Assembly: GCA_002081555.1 (NCBI GenBank)
Contig: KV921150.1
Location: 9,627-31,263, forward strand
Length of the DNA: 21,637 bases
DNA from: Protostelium mycophagum
Lineage: Eukaryota > Evosea > Variosea > Protosteliida > Protosteliaceae
Direction of reading: 5' to 3'
The translations under genes were made by a program, and so were the position numbers. Positions 1 through 11,600 of this stretch are shown here, piece by piece. The stretch's first letter is position 1. The number at the start of each line of letters is the position of its first letter. The notes below the pieces were generated by a model. The model saw only the letters and a program-made list of their open reading frames with translations. It made no database searches and was not told the DNA's origin.

Positions 1-8
1 TATATTCC

Positions 9-1779
9 TTAGAGGCTTGCTGCAGCAGATTCTCTGACGTGGTTGGAGTGCAGCGTGCGTTGCTCTTCCTTCAGAATGTTCTTGATGTAAAATTCACCAG
101 CACGATAACTGGACCTCACAAGTGGACCACTGGCAACATACTTGAATCCCATCCTGTTTTGTTTTAAATTTCCTTCTATGTACAAATGACTCAAGAGATG
201 CAGAGGTATACTTCAATTTTTACAGACGAATCTGCAGGAAAATTTCACAAAGTTTGGCAAACAAAAGGACTCAGTTCACATGACGTCATCAATATATTCG
301 TTCGCTCCGAAAATAAAATATAGTTTTTGGGATCTACAATAAGCTATAAACTCACCTCTCGCCCTCCTCTTTCCAATATTGAAATTTCTCTGGGGTCACA
401 AAAGCTATATGACGTCATCACACGTCGACACAGGACAACTTACATGCAACTTTCATATGTTTCTTCGTGGGTTGTGAATACTGCCCCAGAGTTAAGCAAT
501 CAACTCCAATGCCTAAGAGGTCTTGCATCGTCTGTAGAACCTCTTCGTCCGTCTCACCGTGTCCCTTCCCTCTTTCAATTCTCTTCTTCATTGTCTAGAT
601 CTTATGGATAAAGTAAAGAGAACGTACCAACATGATGGACGTCTTAGTGATCAATTTTGGGTTGCATTTTTTCGCGTGTTTCAAGACGGATAAACTCTGC
701 TGATATCCTGCTCTTCTGTCTCTAACCCACTTCTGAAGACCTTCCACTGTCTCCACTATCTCATGTCACTTTCTCTTCTTTTTTCTGTTTATTTCCAATA
801 AATAATTAAAAGCTCACCATTGTGTGCAAAGACATTCATGCCGCTGTGTGCCATCTTCTCGACACATTCCAAATCACCTTTGAAATCACCAGTGAGGCAT
901 TCTATCATGATACTCGGTGATTTCTCTTTGATCAATTTGACCGTCTTTTCGAAATGGCCGGCCCCAGAATCTGGCAGATCATCTCTGTCCACTGTTGTGA
1001 TCACAATATAATCCACGCCCCATTGAGAGATGGCGTGTGCTGTCTTCTCGGGCTCTTCTGGGTCGAGAGGTGGTGGTGCGCGGCTATAATGACGTCAGAA
1101 TCACAAGATGGGTGATGAGACAACCTTGTCTTTACGGCGCAGAAACGGCAGGCACGAGTGCAAGTGTCACCCATAATCATGATTGTGGCTGTTGCCACGT
1201 GATCATCGCCACCACCCCAACCTAAGATTCATTAACCGGATTCTTTCAAGTGATAGAGTTATACTGCGCGTCATTATTTTGTTGGTGTTTTTTTGTAGAA
1301 TTTTGAAACATCAATACAAGAAATGAGAAAACTGTGAGCTCACATTCACCGATGTTTGGGCATTTTGCTTCTTCACAAACTGTACTTAACCCTAAGCCGC
1401 GAAGTGACTTTTTCAAACCCTTGAAATTTTCCCCTGATGGCACTTGCGTCTAGAGAGATCAACATTTTTGTAACATCTTCTGATATCACCTTCATCCACT
1501 CGGGTAAACGCTCTCGCTTCACCACTTTAGAGCGTGGTGATGTTGTAGCCTGTGATGAAGGTAATTCAACATCTGGTGACGAAGGATTTATGAAACTGTC
1601 CAAAGTGAGGTTCGATGTCTTAAGCACAGCTGATAACTTCTCTTTCCTTCCAACCTCCTCAGTCATTTGTGATGCAGTTGAATAAGTCTGACAAAATTGT
1701 CAAAGAAGTGCCTTTGTATTCATACTCTAACCCTGCATTGGACGGGTCTTCTATGTGCTAAAGTCGAGAATCTCATCAT
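9..1779 (-). CDS. LIAS: Lipoyl synthase, mitochondrial (complete, 9 exons)
   Basis: Radical-SAM enzyme that inserts two sulfurs into protein-bound octanoyl groups to form lipoyl cofactors in the mitochondrial matrix. Exons (minus strand, 5' to 3'): 1779-1732, 1687-1490, 1449-1344, 1221-1125, 1083-818, 755-628, 564-444, 404-356, 153-9; 1158 nt, 385 aa, near the usual 370-415 aa. Both family clusters are visible: auxiliary Fe-S Cys107/Cys112/Cys118 in [12 protein letters not shown], then [11 protein letters not shown] with SAM-cluster Cys138/Cys142/Cys145. Also seen are [48 protein letters not shown] and the C-terminal RSSYRAGEF, whose serine ligates the auxiliary cluster in known structures. 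The start gives [16 protein letters not shown] spliced to TYSTASQ, a typical basic matrix-targeting peptide; the in-frame Met near 1666 would lack it. One donor is weak (GTTGTC, 1124). The coding end is complete; the 3' UTR leaves the window. Confidence 0.97.
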
Positions 1780-1845
1780 CGTGCTCTTTCTGTCGAAACA
1801 ATTTCCTTTTAACGTCCGGAGATTTATCATCTTGGTTTGGTTGTC
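1780..1845. promoter_or_regulatory. Shared divergent promoter region, lipoyl synthase / F-box
   Basis: Only 66 bp separate the two inferred start codons, which face away from each other, so both 5' UTRs and core promoters must lie here or overlap coding sequence. No TATA box or other named element is obvious. Inference from gene arrangement. Confidence 0.5.
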
Positions 1846-2951
1846 ATGACAACAATAAAATTCTCCTCGGACATTTACAGAACTCAAGCAAACAAAGAGA
1901 TGCAAGGAGGAGATGAGGTCTTTCAGTTTGAGAAGCTGCCGATAGAAGTCAAATGTATAGTCTTTGGCTTTCTCGACTTGAAGTCTTTAAGTCAAGTGAA
2001 ACATGTCTGCAACAATTGGTATCAGATTGCAATAGAACAGACCATATGGAAGAGAGTGTGAGATCTCTTGGTATATGGTACTATAAATGACATATATTTT
2101 AGATTCGAAAGAGATTATGCAGCATTTCTAAACACAATTCCTTTGGAAGACTTGTCCACGAGCACACATAATGATAATTCTATCGATGAGGAGCTGTTCT
2201 CGTGCGATGGAGTGGGAAGAATCTTCAAAACACCTTTAGAGGATGATCTGCAGAAGGGGACTGAGACGAGAATACCCGAATCTGACAGACAGAAACTACT
2301 TTCCAAAGTGGATCGTGACGAATGGGAACTGAAGCCGCTGAAAACAGAGGGTATGTCCTTTCCCGAAAACACTTCTAAGATCAACAGGCGAAGACTCGAC
2401 CTCCAACTTATTTATAAAGAAGAGAAAGAGGGAAACGAGCCAAGTGTTGTCCTCCAAGAAACGTTCTCGTGATTGGATTCACTTCTACAGGACCTGTCAC
2501 TCTCATACCAACTTTAGCGGGGTTTGGGTGGCTTGTTTTGGAACACATGGTGAGGAGTATGTACAAGTAAATCACTCTGGGTATGTCGGAATCATGATCA
2601 CCATGTTTTTGACCCTATCTTTCAGTTACAAGATAGAGGCAGTGAAGATCACTGGAGATACATATATTCCCGCCGGAAAGCCCACTTTCAACATCTGGCT
2701 TGCCGAAGACCTCGCTTCTGGCGAAGGCGAAATCCATCTCGCAGAGGATGGGTACATCGTAGGTTTGATTTTTCCTGGTGGCGATTGACTTTCGGCAGGA
2801 TCCAAGATGGGGCAAAGCAAGCATGGCGGTCAAAGACAAGAATAATTTCGATATTCTGTGGCCGTTCCAGACGACAACACATCAATTTGTTTGTACATTG
2901 CATTTCAGAAGGGTGCACAACTTTGTCTTGCCCGAGTCCGCTCGCCTCTGA
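1846..2951 (+). CDS. F-box protein, FBXO31-like (5 exons)
   Basis: Probable substrate adaptor of an SCF ubiquitin ligase. Exons 1846-2057, 2103-2350, 2388-2580, 2626-2758, 2799-2951; 939 nt, 312 aa, phases consistent throughout. The F-box lies at about residues 28-72 (FEKLPIEVKCIVFGFLDLKS ... VCNNWYQIAIEQTIWKRV) and should bind Skp1. A charged, Ser-rich linker follows, with a basic stretch KKRKRE at 164-169 that could be a nuclear signal. The C-terminal half matches the family block found with FBXO31-type proteins (cyclin D1-binding domain): GVWVACFGTHGEEYVQV, then EAVKITGDTYIPAGKPTF, GEGEIHL and DPRWGKASMAVKD. I chose ATG 1846 because it is the first usable Met; 1900 is an alternative. An AATAAA at 2956-2961 sits four bases after the stop, so either the 3' UTR is very short or another signal is used. 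The target protein is unknown. Confidence 0.88.
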
Positions 2952-3284
2952 TCCTAATAAAGATGAAAAATAGGTGATAGAATATAATTTCAAGATAGAG
3001 ATGAAGATAGCAATATTTCAAGCAATAATTCTGTGTGGAAGTTGGGGGGATCGGGGGAAAAACGTCATATTCTTTCCATATTTCTCAATAACCGGATAAT
3101 TTCCCAGGGAAATGATTTTCCGATTTAAATTAAAAATACGGGCTTCGGAGCTGCGAGAATAAATTTTCTTCCGGTTTTCCAGTCGTCTCCCTCACAGGAG
3201 AGGCGTTCAGGACGAAGCAAAAATCGACGCCACAATGAGAAAGATTATGCATGTTATTTATTTTATCTGATGATTTCGGACAGA
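2952..3284. other. Convergent intergenic region
   Basis: No reading frame supported. It holds an AATAAA at 2956-2961 for the F-box gene and a TTTATT at 3257-3262, which is AATAAA on the minus strand, 22 bases past the stop of the tentative minus-strand gene. A G-rich patch around 3040-3058 has several G runs but does not make a convincing four-run quadruplex. Confidence 0.5.
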
Positions 3285-3587
3285 TCACGTTCGAGCTGCC
3301 TCATCTTCAGAGCTCGATACTGGTGTTTCTCCTCTCTCTTTCTTGTACTCTACTATCAACTCACTGAGTTGAGTTTTGGTGGACTGTAGCTCTTCTCTAA
3401 TGCTGTTGGTAGCCTCTCCATATTGACGAAGTAGAAAATTCACCACTGATGGTGGTTACCGTGGTCAGACAAATCTGGTAATCCCATTTACATAACAGTA
3501 TTGATATTACCCCGCGTACACTGATTTTGTACCAATTTGTCCACTGTCGTTATTACAATATGATTGCATTTCTATCATTTTTATCAT
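3285..3587 (-). CDS. Tentative small coiled-coil protein (2 exons)
   Basis: Not recognised. The better-supported exon is 3445-3285: it follows a consensus acceptor (CCATCAG), is open throughout, and encodes a Leu/Glu/Lys-rich helix (QYGEATNSIREELQSTKTQL, then SELIVEYKKERGE) ending in an acidic SSSEDEAART tail and TGA at 3287-3285. A minus-strand AATAAA lies 22 bases beyond. A first exon at 3587-3533, starting at an ATG and ending at a GTACAA donor, joins in phase and would give 71 aa beginning MIKMIEMQSYCNNDSGQI. That exon is a guess and another upstream exon may be the true one. The gene fits the alternating strand pattern, placed between the F-box gene and the G8 gene. The heptad-like Leu/Ile spacing suggests a subunit of a coiled-coil complex, but no function can be assigned. 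Confidence 0.35.
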
Positions 3588-3792
3588 GTTTTACGTACTG
3601 TTATTTATTTACTGTTATTATATATCGTGACAAGGTTGTTAAATACCAGCCAGACAAGTGTCAAAGACGGTTTTTAATGTCTCCTTTCAGATGTGGTAAT
3701 AGGGATCTGGTTGTCAATCACGGCATTGCATCATGACAAATTGAGCCGAAACTGGAAATCATTTTCCAGAAGAGGCTCAGGCCACAGCCACG
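3588..3792. promoter_or_regulatory. Upstream region of the G8 gene
   Basis: AT-rich sequence, 205 bp, between the tentative small minus gene and the G8 start codon. It must contain the G8 promoter and 5' leader. No TATA element or conserved box is convincing. Confidence 0.4.
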
Positions 3793-6700
3793 ATGAGCAG
3801 GACACTCTTCCTGTTGCTTCTGGTCTTCACAGCAGTTATTTCTGCGTGTCCTCCAAATGCACCAAATGGTGCAGTCCAATGGGACAGCGGATGGAATGTT
3901 GCTGGCGGCAGCGTGACTATTCAAGCCGGAAGCTCTGTAATTTTAAGCACAAGCCCTGGTGTAGCTCTTGGAGTTATCACCGTGAATGGAAATCTCTTCA
4001 TTTTTGATACCAACCTGGAAATCATCACTCAGGGTATCGTTGTAGGACCTCAAGGCACACTCACGATCGGCACTTCAGACTGTCCGATCACTCAAAAGGT
4101 TAGGATCATTCGGTTGTTTTGCTCATCCAAACAGGTGATCATTACCCTGACCGATGGTGGTCAGTTAGGAGTCGATTCTTATGATTCCACCAATCTCGGG
4201 ACCAAAGGAGTGGTCGCTCTGTGGGGAGGTGTTGTCAAAATGTACGGTTACACTTCAGGACCTTCTTGGACACGTTTGGCCTCCACAGCTAACAACGGTT
4301 CAACCACTTTGGTCTTGCAAGAGTCCGTGAAGTGGGTTCAAAACGACGTGATTTTGGTGAGCTGTCTTCACGGAGAAAATCCACACAAAATGTAATTTGG
4401 TTCTGAAAATATTAGATTGCAAGCACAGACTACAGCGAAGTGACAGCGACTGGAACGATGAGTGGAAACCAAGTCTTTGCGGACCAGCATGAGAAGAGAA
4501 CCATCGTAGCTATCTCTTCAGACGGAAAGACGATCACATTGAACCGTCCGTTGTCATGGAAGCACTGGGGACAAGGTATCCAGAGCGCCGAAGTTGGGTG
4601 AGTTACTAACATATTTCTATTCTTCAGGCCACGCATGTGTATGTCTTGTTATCCTAACACAACATAGATTACTCACCAGGCGTATTTTAATCCGCGGTAA
4701 TGATGCTTCAGACACCAACCAGCAAGGAGGTCACTTTCTATTGCGTTTTGGAGCCCATTACATTCAAGGAATAGAGCTGACAAAGATGGGACAATACGGA
4801 GTGATGGGAAGATATCCCATACACATACACTTGGCGAGATTCCTTTGGGGCATGGACGTCACACTGACGGACAATTCTATTCATGACGTGTACCAGAGGT
4901 GTATTTCCATTCACGGTGGGTTGTCTTGCTCTTCCTTTGTATTAAATTTATTTTACTGCAAAAATTACCAATAAGGGCACGAACTAAAAATGACTGGTTG
5001 TAGAGAGTCACGGAGTTAACATCCTCAACAACGTCGCATACAACACCTCCGGGCACTGTTACTTCTTAGAGGACGGTGGCGAGCACGGTAACGTCTTCAT
5101 CAAGAACTGGGGAGCGTACACAAAGCCCATGGACGTCAACCCACTCCTCCTTTCTGATCCACAGGCCAGCACTTTCTGGATTTCCCATCCAAACAACACT
5201 TTCATTGACAATGGTGGGGTTTCTCATGAAAATCGTACGAAAACTCATTGAATTGTCAGTCGCTTCTGGGGCTTTCATTGGATTTTGGTTTGTGATGCCT
5301 GAGATGCCTGTCCGCCTCAGTGCAAAGTTTTGGACCGATAATACCGTGATGAATCCACGAAGAACCAGCCTACCTCCCAACGGTTTCCTTGGCAATGTGG
5401 CCCACGGTATCTTCCAGGATGGAGTCCAATGCTCAAACATGGAGAATGCTGATGGCTCCATGTCCGCAGGACAGTGGTCGCCCACTTCTGGTATACTTGA
5501 TTTCTTTGCCCGAAATCCCACTCAAACATTTCTAGGACCTCCATTCTCTGACTGGATGAGCGTTCCCTTGATAATATCCGGTTTAACTGTGTACAAGAGC
5601 AGAGGAACCGGAGTGTGGAGCAGAGGTTGCAGTCCATCCACATGGAGAGACTCGATCTTTGCAGATACACCCAGAGGAACAGACATGATTAACACCCAGT
5701 CCATGATCAACAATACATACATCGGAGTGTCAGACAACGTGTGAGTGACATTGACATTTGACATTTGACTGACATGATATAGTGGATTTCCTAACACAAG
5801 AGATGGATTGTGGTCTGTACCTAACAGAGATGGTAATTTCGACTCCATCGGTGGTGTCTTCCACTACGATGTCGGAAACGGGCAGGCGGCAGTCAACTGT
5901 ACTTTCATCAATTTCACCAATCCAAATGCGAACTACGGCGCTTGGGGTGGATCTAGTGAGTTGACACGTGTCAATAGATCTATTTTAACATTTTGACAGC
6001 CAATGGACCTGGTTGGGACAGTCCTCCTGGTTGGCTTGCCCTGAACTCCACCTTGATAAACTCAAACCCTGTTGCGTTCCCACAGTGGTTTGGCACAGAC
6101 ACTTTCCAGTCAGATGGTATCTTTGACGATGGGACTCTGACAGGTGCCATAATCATTTGTCGCTTTACATCTGACATTTCGTGACAGGTGTTATTGGAGG
6201 AGCACAGATGGTCGGACTTATGCCTGGTTTTAAGGACGTGCCTGAATGCACCTACAAAGACCAATATCCTGGTTACCTCTGCAAACCTTTCGCTTATGGT
6301 TTCACCCACTTGAACGTTGCTGGTCCCTCGGTAAGAATACCAATGACCACCACCATTCATTGACCTGTACAGACCTCCTTGTGGATCCCAGAGGCTGCCG
6401 ATTCCACAATCTACAAAATGAAGTATTTGGGAGGCAGGGGAGTGACCCACATATTCACCCAAAATGCTGTGGGTTTCGTTCCAATGGGAAAGACCGTGAC
6501 AGACGTAGCATTTTTACGTGAGTCAACATATTGGAGAATTCTACTGACGCCATAACAGAGACTTACCAAGGAAATTGGTATGTCTACAACGCCGCGTTGA
6601 ATACCGGTATGTACGAGATGATCGCCTACAACACGACCGGATCCTTGATGCAGAATTTTGGTCAGTTCAGTATAACATTGGGACAGTCAACAAAAATGAA

Positions 6701-8446
6701 TAGCTGGAATATATTCTCGGTTGATTATCCTGCCGGTACCACATTCCAGCTCCAGAATTCAATTCAATGGGGGTGAGTGGCTCCAAAAATGTTTAGTTTT
6801 ACAGACATTTCTGAGAAGAAGATTCTGCTGACGTTTATTCATTACTTTGATTGACTTTGTCAGCAACGGCGGAGCAACCTTCCAGCAAGTGAAGAACTTT
6901 GCGGACCTCAACTGGAACACTTACTGGGTCGATCCCAACACTAACAAGTTGTACTTTATGGTCGTGTCTGACTCTGACTTGGTGGCACCGAGCAGGCTCG
7001 GCTCCCCAGGCTATTGGTTCTACGTCGCAACGTGGCCTCAACAGACTGTCACGGTATGTTTATTTTTTAGAGGCCGAAATAATTTGGAAAGGTGACTGCC
7101 TCTTGTGGAAACAACTGTCGGAGGAAAGGAGTCGCAACGGTTGCCAGTGCTCCATCTTCTTTACCCACATCTGTTGTTCACGATGTCTACAAAGCTGTGA
7201 TGGCGGTGAGTTTCTCCATCACTTTAACATTTGTCATGTCATCCTGAAATAACCCAGGGACCTAATAATGCTGCCGGAACAGTCTTCTTCCAGCTGTATC
7301 CTTCTTACAGAAACTCTGCTCCACGGCTCGCTTACCAACTGTGGCACGGTCTCAAAGGACAAGCTCAAGATTACTCCTTCTGTATTGCAAAGGACAACAA
7401 ATGTATCTCTACACTATTTTTGGATGAGCTTCTTGGGTCCTCATATGTAGTCGTTCTGACTAAGAGAGTCTGGATCAGTTTGACTTCTGGAGGAACGCAA
7501 ATGATGGCCTTTGACAACAATGGTGCTACGGTGGGCATTTGATTCGGTCAACTCTGTACTGAACATTGCAGTTGATGAGCGGCAACATCGTCTTGACGAA
7601 CCAAGCAAGACAAGTTTGGGCGCCTTCAGAATCTTCTCCAGCATTCCAGTGCTCTCCTTCGTACCCCGCTATCACCATCTACAACGGAACTACGTCCTAC
7701 TCCCTCTATGCCGATGGAGGAGCTCCTGACGCGACTTATGTGACGAATGACCCAGTGAACCCAATGTGCGGCCAATATTCCCTCACCTTTGACGCCACGA
7801 CTAACGGATTCGGTTTCACCGATATGGCTCTGTAAGTATCTCCCTCGTCATATGTCATCCTAAATTGACACCTGTCAGTACCGTGCCTCCCCAGTATGTC
7901 TCCCTCGAGTTCTTTGCTAGAAGTAACACTTTGGAGTCGACAGAGTTCCAATTATCTGTCCAGAAGTACCCGGGCAGTACTTATTACTCGTCAAGATTGA
8001 ACCAGTACAACCCCAACTATTTCCTCGATAACAATTGGAATTTCTACCGTATCCCTCTGAGCGTGTTCAATTCTAATAACACCTTCCACCGTTTGACCTT
8101 TGGTCTGGTCGTTCCACAGGGATCTGATCAGCACACGATCAATATATCCTTCAACCAGGTTTGTCTCTTTGTGGACAACAACCTTCTCCGAAAAAAATTG
8201 AAGATAAACAGGTCAGATTCTCCACCGTGGCAGCCTCTGTCTTCTCCCCGATACCTAAACAGGTTGCCTATACTTATGTTGATACTACCAACAGCCCTAC
8301 TATCGCAGGTGGCAACCCTAGTCCTCTGTAAGTTGATATAAATTGGTGATGATGTGATTGACACCCGCAGGGTTGGTGACGGAGTGAGCACACGAGTCAA
8401 TGCATTATTTGTGATCTTTGGGTTATTCATTGCTACGCTCTTCTAA
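3793..8446 (+). CDS. Secreted G8-domain / beta-helix protein, CEMIP-TMEM2-like, probably GPI-anchored (18 exons)
   Basis: Exons 3793-4098, 4135-4356, 4416-4597, 4668-4915, 5004-5213, 5260-5740, 5783-5955, 6000-6143, 6188-6330, 6373-6517, 6559-6772, 6864-7053, 7092-7205, 7258-7530, 7572-7831, 7879-8158, 8212-8327, 8371-8446; 3777 nt, 1258 aa, all phases agree. Signal peptide: MSRTLFLLLLVFTAVISA. A Gly-rich beta-sandwich at about 20-140 matches the G8 domain (TIQAGSSVILST, GVITVNGNLFIFD, GQLGVDS). Then comes the CEMIP/TMEM2-like right-handed helix: SAEVGLLTRRILIRGND, GRYPIHIHLARF, RCISIHESHGVNILNNVAYN, GHCYFLEDGGEHGN, GFWFVMPEMPV. The last third holds beta-rich repeats I do not recognise. The C terminus (STRV, then NALFVIFGLFIATLF) has no basic stop-transfer tail, which fits a GPI signal better than a membrane anchor. 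Vertebrate relatives degrade hyaluronan; whether this one does is unknown. Intron 1 is 36 bp with no stop and would add 12 residues if retained. Confidence 0.95.
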
Positions 8447-8629
8447 GTGGGAATAATACACTTCATCTTCATTGTTTTTTATGTGTAAATCACCAAAACA
8501 CGCCAACTCTCGTGATCAGACACCTTCAGACAGAATATGATTAATAATTGTCCAATTAGACAGCGAACAATACGATTAGCTTATTTATAGCACGTTCACA
8601 TTACCAATTTATTTCACAAAATTGTAGAT
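8447..8629. other. Convergent 3' intergenic region, G8 gene / helicase
   Basis: 183 bp between the stop codons of two converging genes. TTTATT at 8608-8613 is a minus-strand AATAAA 16 bases past the helicase stop. No perfect AATAAA for the G8 gene was found; AATAAT-type variants are near 8451 and 8542. Confidence 0.5.
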
Positions 8630-11600
8630 CTATTCTTTCCTCTCATTTTGGTTGCCGCGGTTCTTGTTCCTGTTATTGTTATTGCTTCTGTTGGGATTAT
8701 TGTTGTTATTGCTGGGATTATTATTGTTATTGTTATTGCTGGGATTATTGTTATTGCTTCTGTTGGGATTGTTTCTGTTGGGATTGTTATTGTTGTTGCT
8801 GGTCTTTGTCACTTCCTCAATACGAAACAAGTGCTTTACGGGTTTTAACCCCGCATTCCCGATGAATTTAGCCGTCTGCATGTGTCAGTGTTTAAGATCA
8901 AGTGAGGAACTGACCACTGCGGGAGGACTGTCGAATCCAAGAGCATCTTTGCTGAATGAAAAAGCCCTCTGGACTGTTTCTGTCAGTGTTATGCCATTGT
9001 TGCTGCCCTTCTCATGCCCGAGCCACGCCGTAAATGCTTTCTGTCTGAAAAAATGTCAGTTCTGACAGCTGTCACGTCATGTCATGATGTCACCTCACAC
9101 TACTGGGAACCATAGAAACAGCCCGGTTGAAGTTTCTTTCGAAATTCAAAAGATCCTCTCGGATCTGTGGTTCTGGAGCGTATTCTAAAAACGGTATCCC
9201 GTCCATAGATCTCAGAAATCTTTTTTCTATCGGGTCTAATAATATAAAACCCTCTCCCGCTCTTCCGGCTCTTCCGGTGCGCCCAATTCTATGTATGTAC
9301 GTCTCCCTGTCACGTGGCTTACCGACCTGGAGGACGTTAACAAACGCGAAGCTTTAGGTTTGTGCGGAAGCTTTGGGTGTCTTTTCTTCACCAAAGAACC
9401 TAAACCTTAAACCCACCTGAAATACGTGCGTCACGCCGGGATAATCCATTCCTCTAGCTGACACGTCTGAAGAAAATAAAATCGCCTCTTTCGCCTCCTT
9501 AAACTGTGTGGAAGATTTGACTCTGGCACTCTGGGACATCCTGGACTGGATTTGCAAAAAGCTCATCTTATCAAAGGGCTCGATTTTCATATCTTGAAGT
9601 TTTGTGAATGCTTCGTAAGCGAATTCCGCACATCTGGCTGTGTTGAAGAAGACGACTGCCTGATGATATATTAGAAATTGTTCATTTGAAATCATTATTT
9701 GGAATTCATATGATTGTTGATTTTATCGGAGTTTGCCAAGGTATATTTTGTGTTTGCATAAAAAAGTCTAAAGATTGATCTTGGCACAAACCAGAAGGTC
9801 AAAAATATATTTGGTACATTTCCATGAATCTAAGGTATCACCTTGAAGGGGTCTTGTACCGTTGCGTCTTGATGTTCTCTTGCCAAGAGGGCAGAGAGCA
9901 TCACGTTCTGCTTCTCAAAAGGGACCTCTATAGCATGTTGGTCCACCTTCTTGTGGGTGTCCACGTCATCGGGGGAGATGGTGGTGAAATGTTTGTACTC
10001 CGGAGATAAGAGCTTAGCGGCGATTTTTTTTACTCCGTCTGGCACTGTTGCAGAGAATAGTAGGGACTGTCTGTTAAACTGAGAAGTATAAGCACACATT
10101 CATTTTATACAATATGAAAAAGACGTTGACACATTCCTACGTAAACTGACAGATCTACAACAATGTAGATACACGGAATTCAAATATTTTACCTTGGTGC
10201 GAGGAGGTAATGCTGAGATGATCCTCTCAATATCGGGGAGAAAACCTTATTGATCAGTTAATATGAGGCACAAAACTATTTATCATCTACACTGTTGTAG
10301 ATCGAGATATTATATTGATGATAGATTACCTTGATCAAGGAGTCTATCTGCCTCGTCTAAAATACAAGTGTTGATTTGTCCTAACTTCTCCAGAAAAGAA
10401 GGATCTCTCATGTGGTCTTGCAATCTGTATTCGTCAGAATGTTGGTCACGTGATCGTCTCAACTATTCATGACTGGCTCAAATATTTATGACCGGCCCAA
10501 ATATTTGTAAATGGACATAACGTCTGACCTTCCGGGGGTTGCGACGAGGATTTGGCATCCTTGGTGGAGGTGCTTGATTTCAGTATTCATGTTTCTACCC
10601 CCATAGACACTAACCACTCTGAGGTTTAAATATTTGGTCAAAATCTCTGCTTCTGCGGCGATTTGCATGGCTAATTCTCTTGTTGGTGAGATGATCAGTG
10701 TCTGTCAGCTGTCAGACATTCTTTCTCTGAAATCTATCTATGATGCGAGTTATACATATTTTGGCAGTGCAATACTCAGGTGCAGGACTGTGACGCAAAG
10801 CGCTTACAATCCAACAATACGAACAATGGTCAAAATACAAAATGAATCGCAAACATACAGAGAAGCCAGGGGTGGGGCCTCTCTTCAGAATGTTCATGAT
10901 CGCAGGAAAAAGAAAAGCGATCGTCTTTCCTGTTCCCGTCTTCGCTTGCGCTAAACTGCAAATATGAATGGTATTCTACAACGAGACAAAACGCACCAGT
11001 CCCGACCGGTCATCACCTCCGTGACTGTCATGTTCTGAACGGGGGTCATGTATTCGTATTTCATGTCCTCGGTGATGGCCCTAATGACTCTCTTGTCTAT
11101 TCCTCTTTTTTCCAAGTCTGCAAACTGTTTTTTTTAATCTGTGAGAAGTCCACGGGCACCCTCCTCTGAAGAGGTGGTTGATCACATTTTTATGTGTTTA
11201 TTTCCTTGAAAAATTATGGGATATATAGAGGCTCACCCTCGCACGTGTCTCATCTGGTTCTGCGATTTCCATCTTGGTGTCTTCAACTTGTTCCTCTTTA
11301 CCATTTCTCGGTGCCTGTTGCTGTGGCTTGTGTGGTGCTCTTTGAACACGTGCAGGTTGCTGGGCAGCAGGCTGATTTGGCTGCAACGATCACGAATTGA
11401 AATAAAAATGTGATCATCCACCTCTTCAGAAGAGGGTGCCCGTGGACTTCTCACATCACCCATACCCCTATATCCTCTATAAGATCCTCTGCTTGATCCT
11501 CTGCTTAATCCTCCATTGCCTCTTCCTCTAGAACCTCTTCTTGATCCTCCTATTTCATCAGACAAATTTGAATGGATGTTTCACTTGTACCTTCCATGAT

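Noticed and set aside
1373-1666. Lipoyl synthase starting at the internal Met near 1666
   Set aside because: An upstream exon joins in phase and supplies a basic presequence, and the frame without it lacks any targeting signal.
3037-3062. G-quadruplex
   Set aside because: Only two long G runs with short flanking pairs; not enough for a confident four-tract structure.
5066-5521. 151-aa minus-strand ORF
   Set aside because: It lies fully opposite exons 5 and 6 of the G8 gene, which have clear family motifs.
8652-9065. Plus-strand ORF with a long Leu run resembling a membrane protein
   Set aside because: It is the complement of the Asn codons in the helicase tail; the minus strand continues the helicase in phase.
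11140-11455. Inverted repeat as terminal repeats of a DNA transposon
   Set aside because: The 208-bp loop holds a helicase exon in frame with its neighbours, with no transposase and no flanking target duplication seen.
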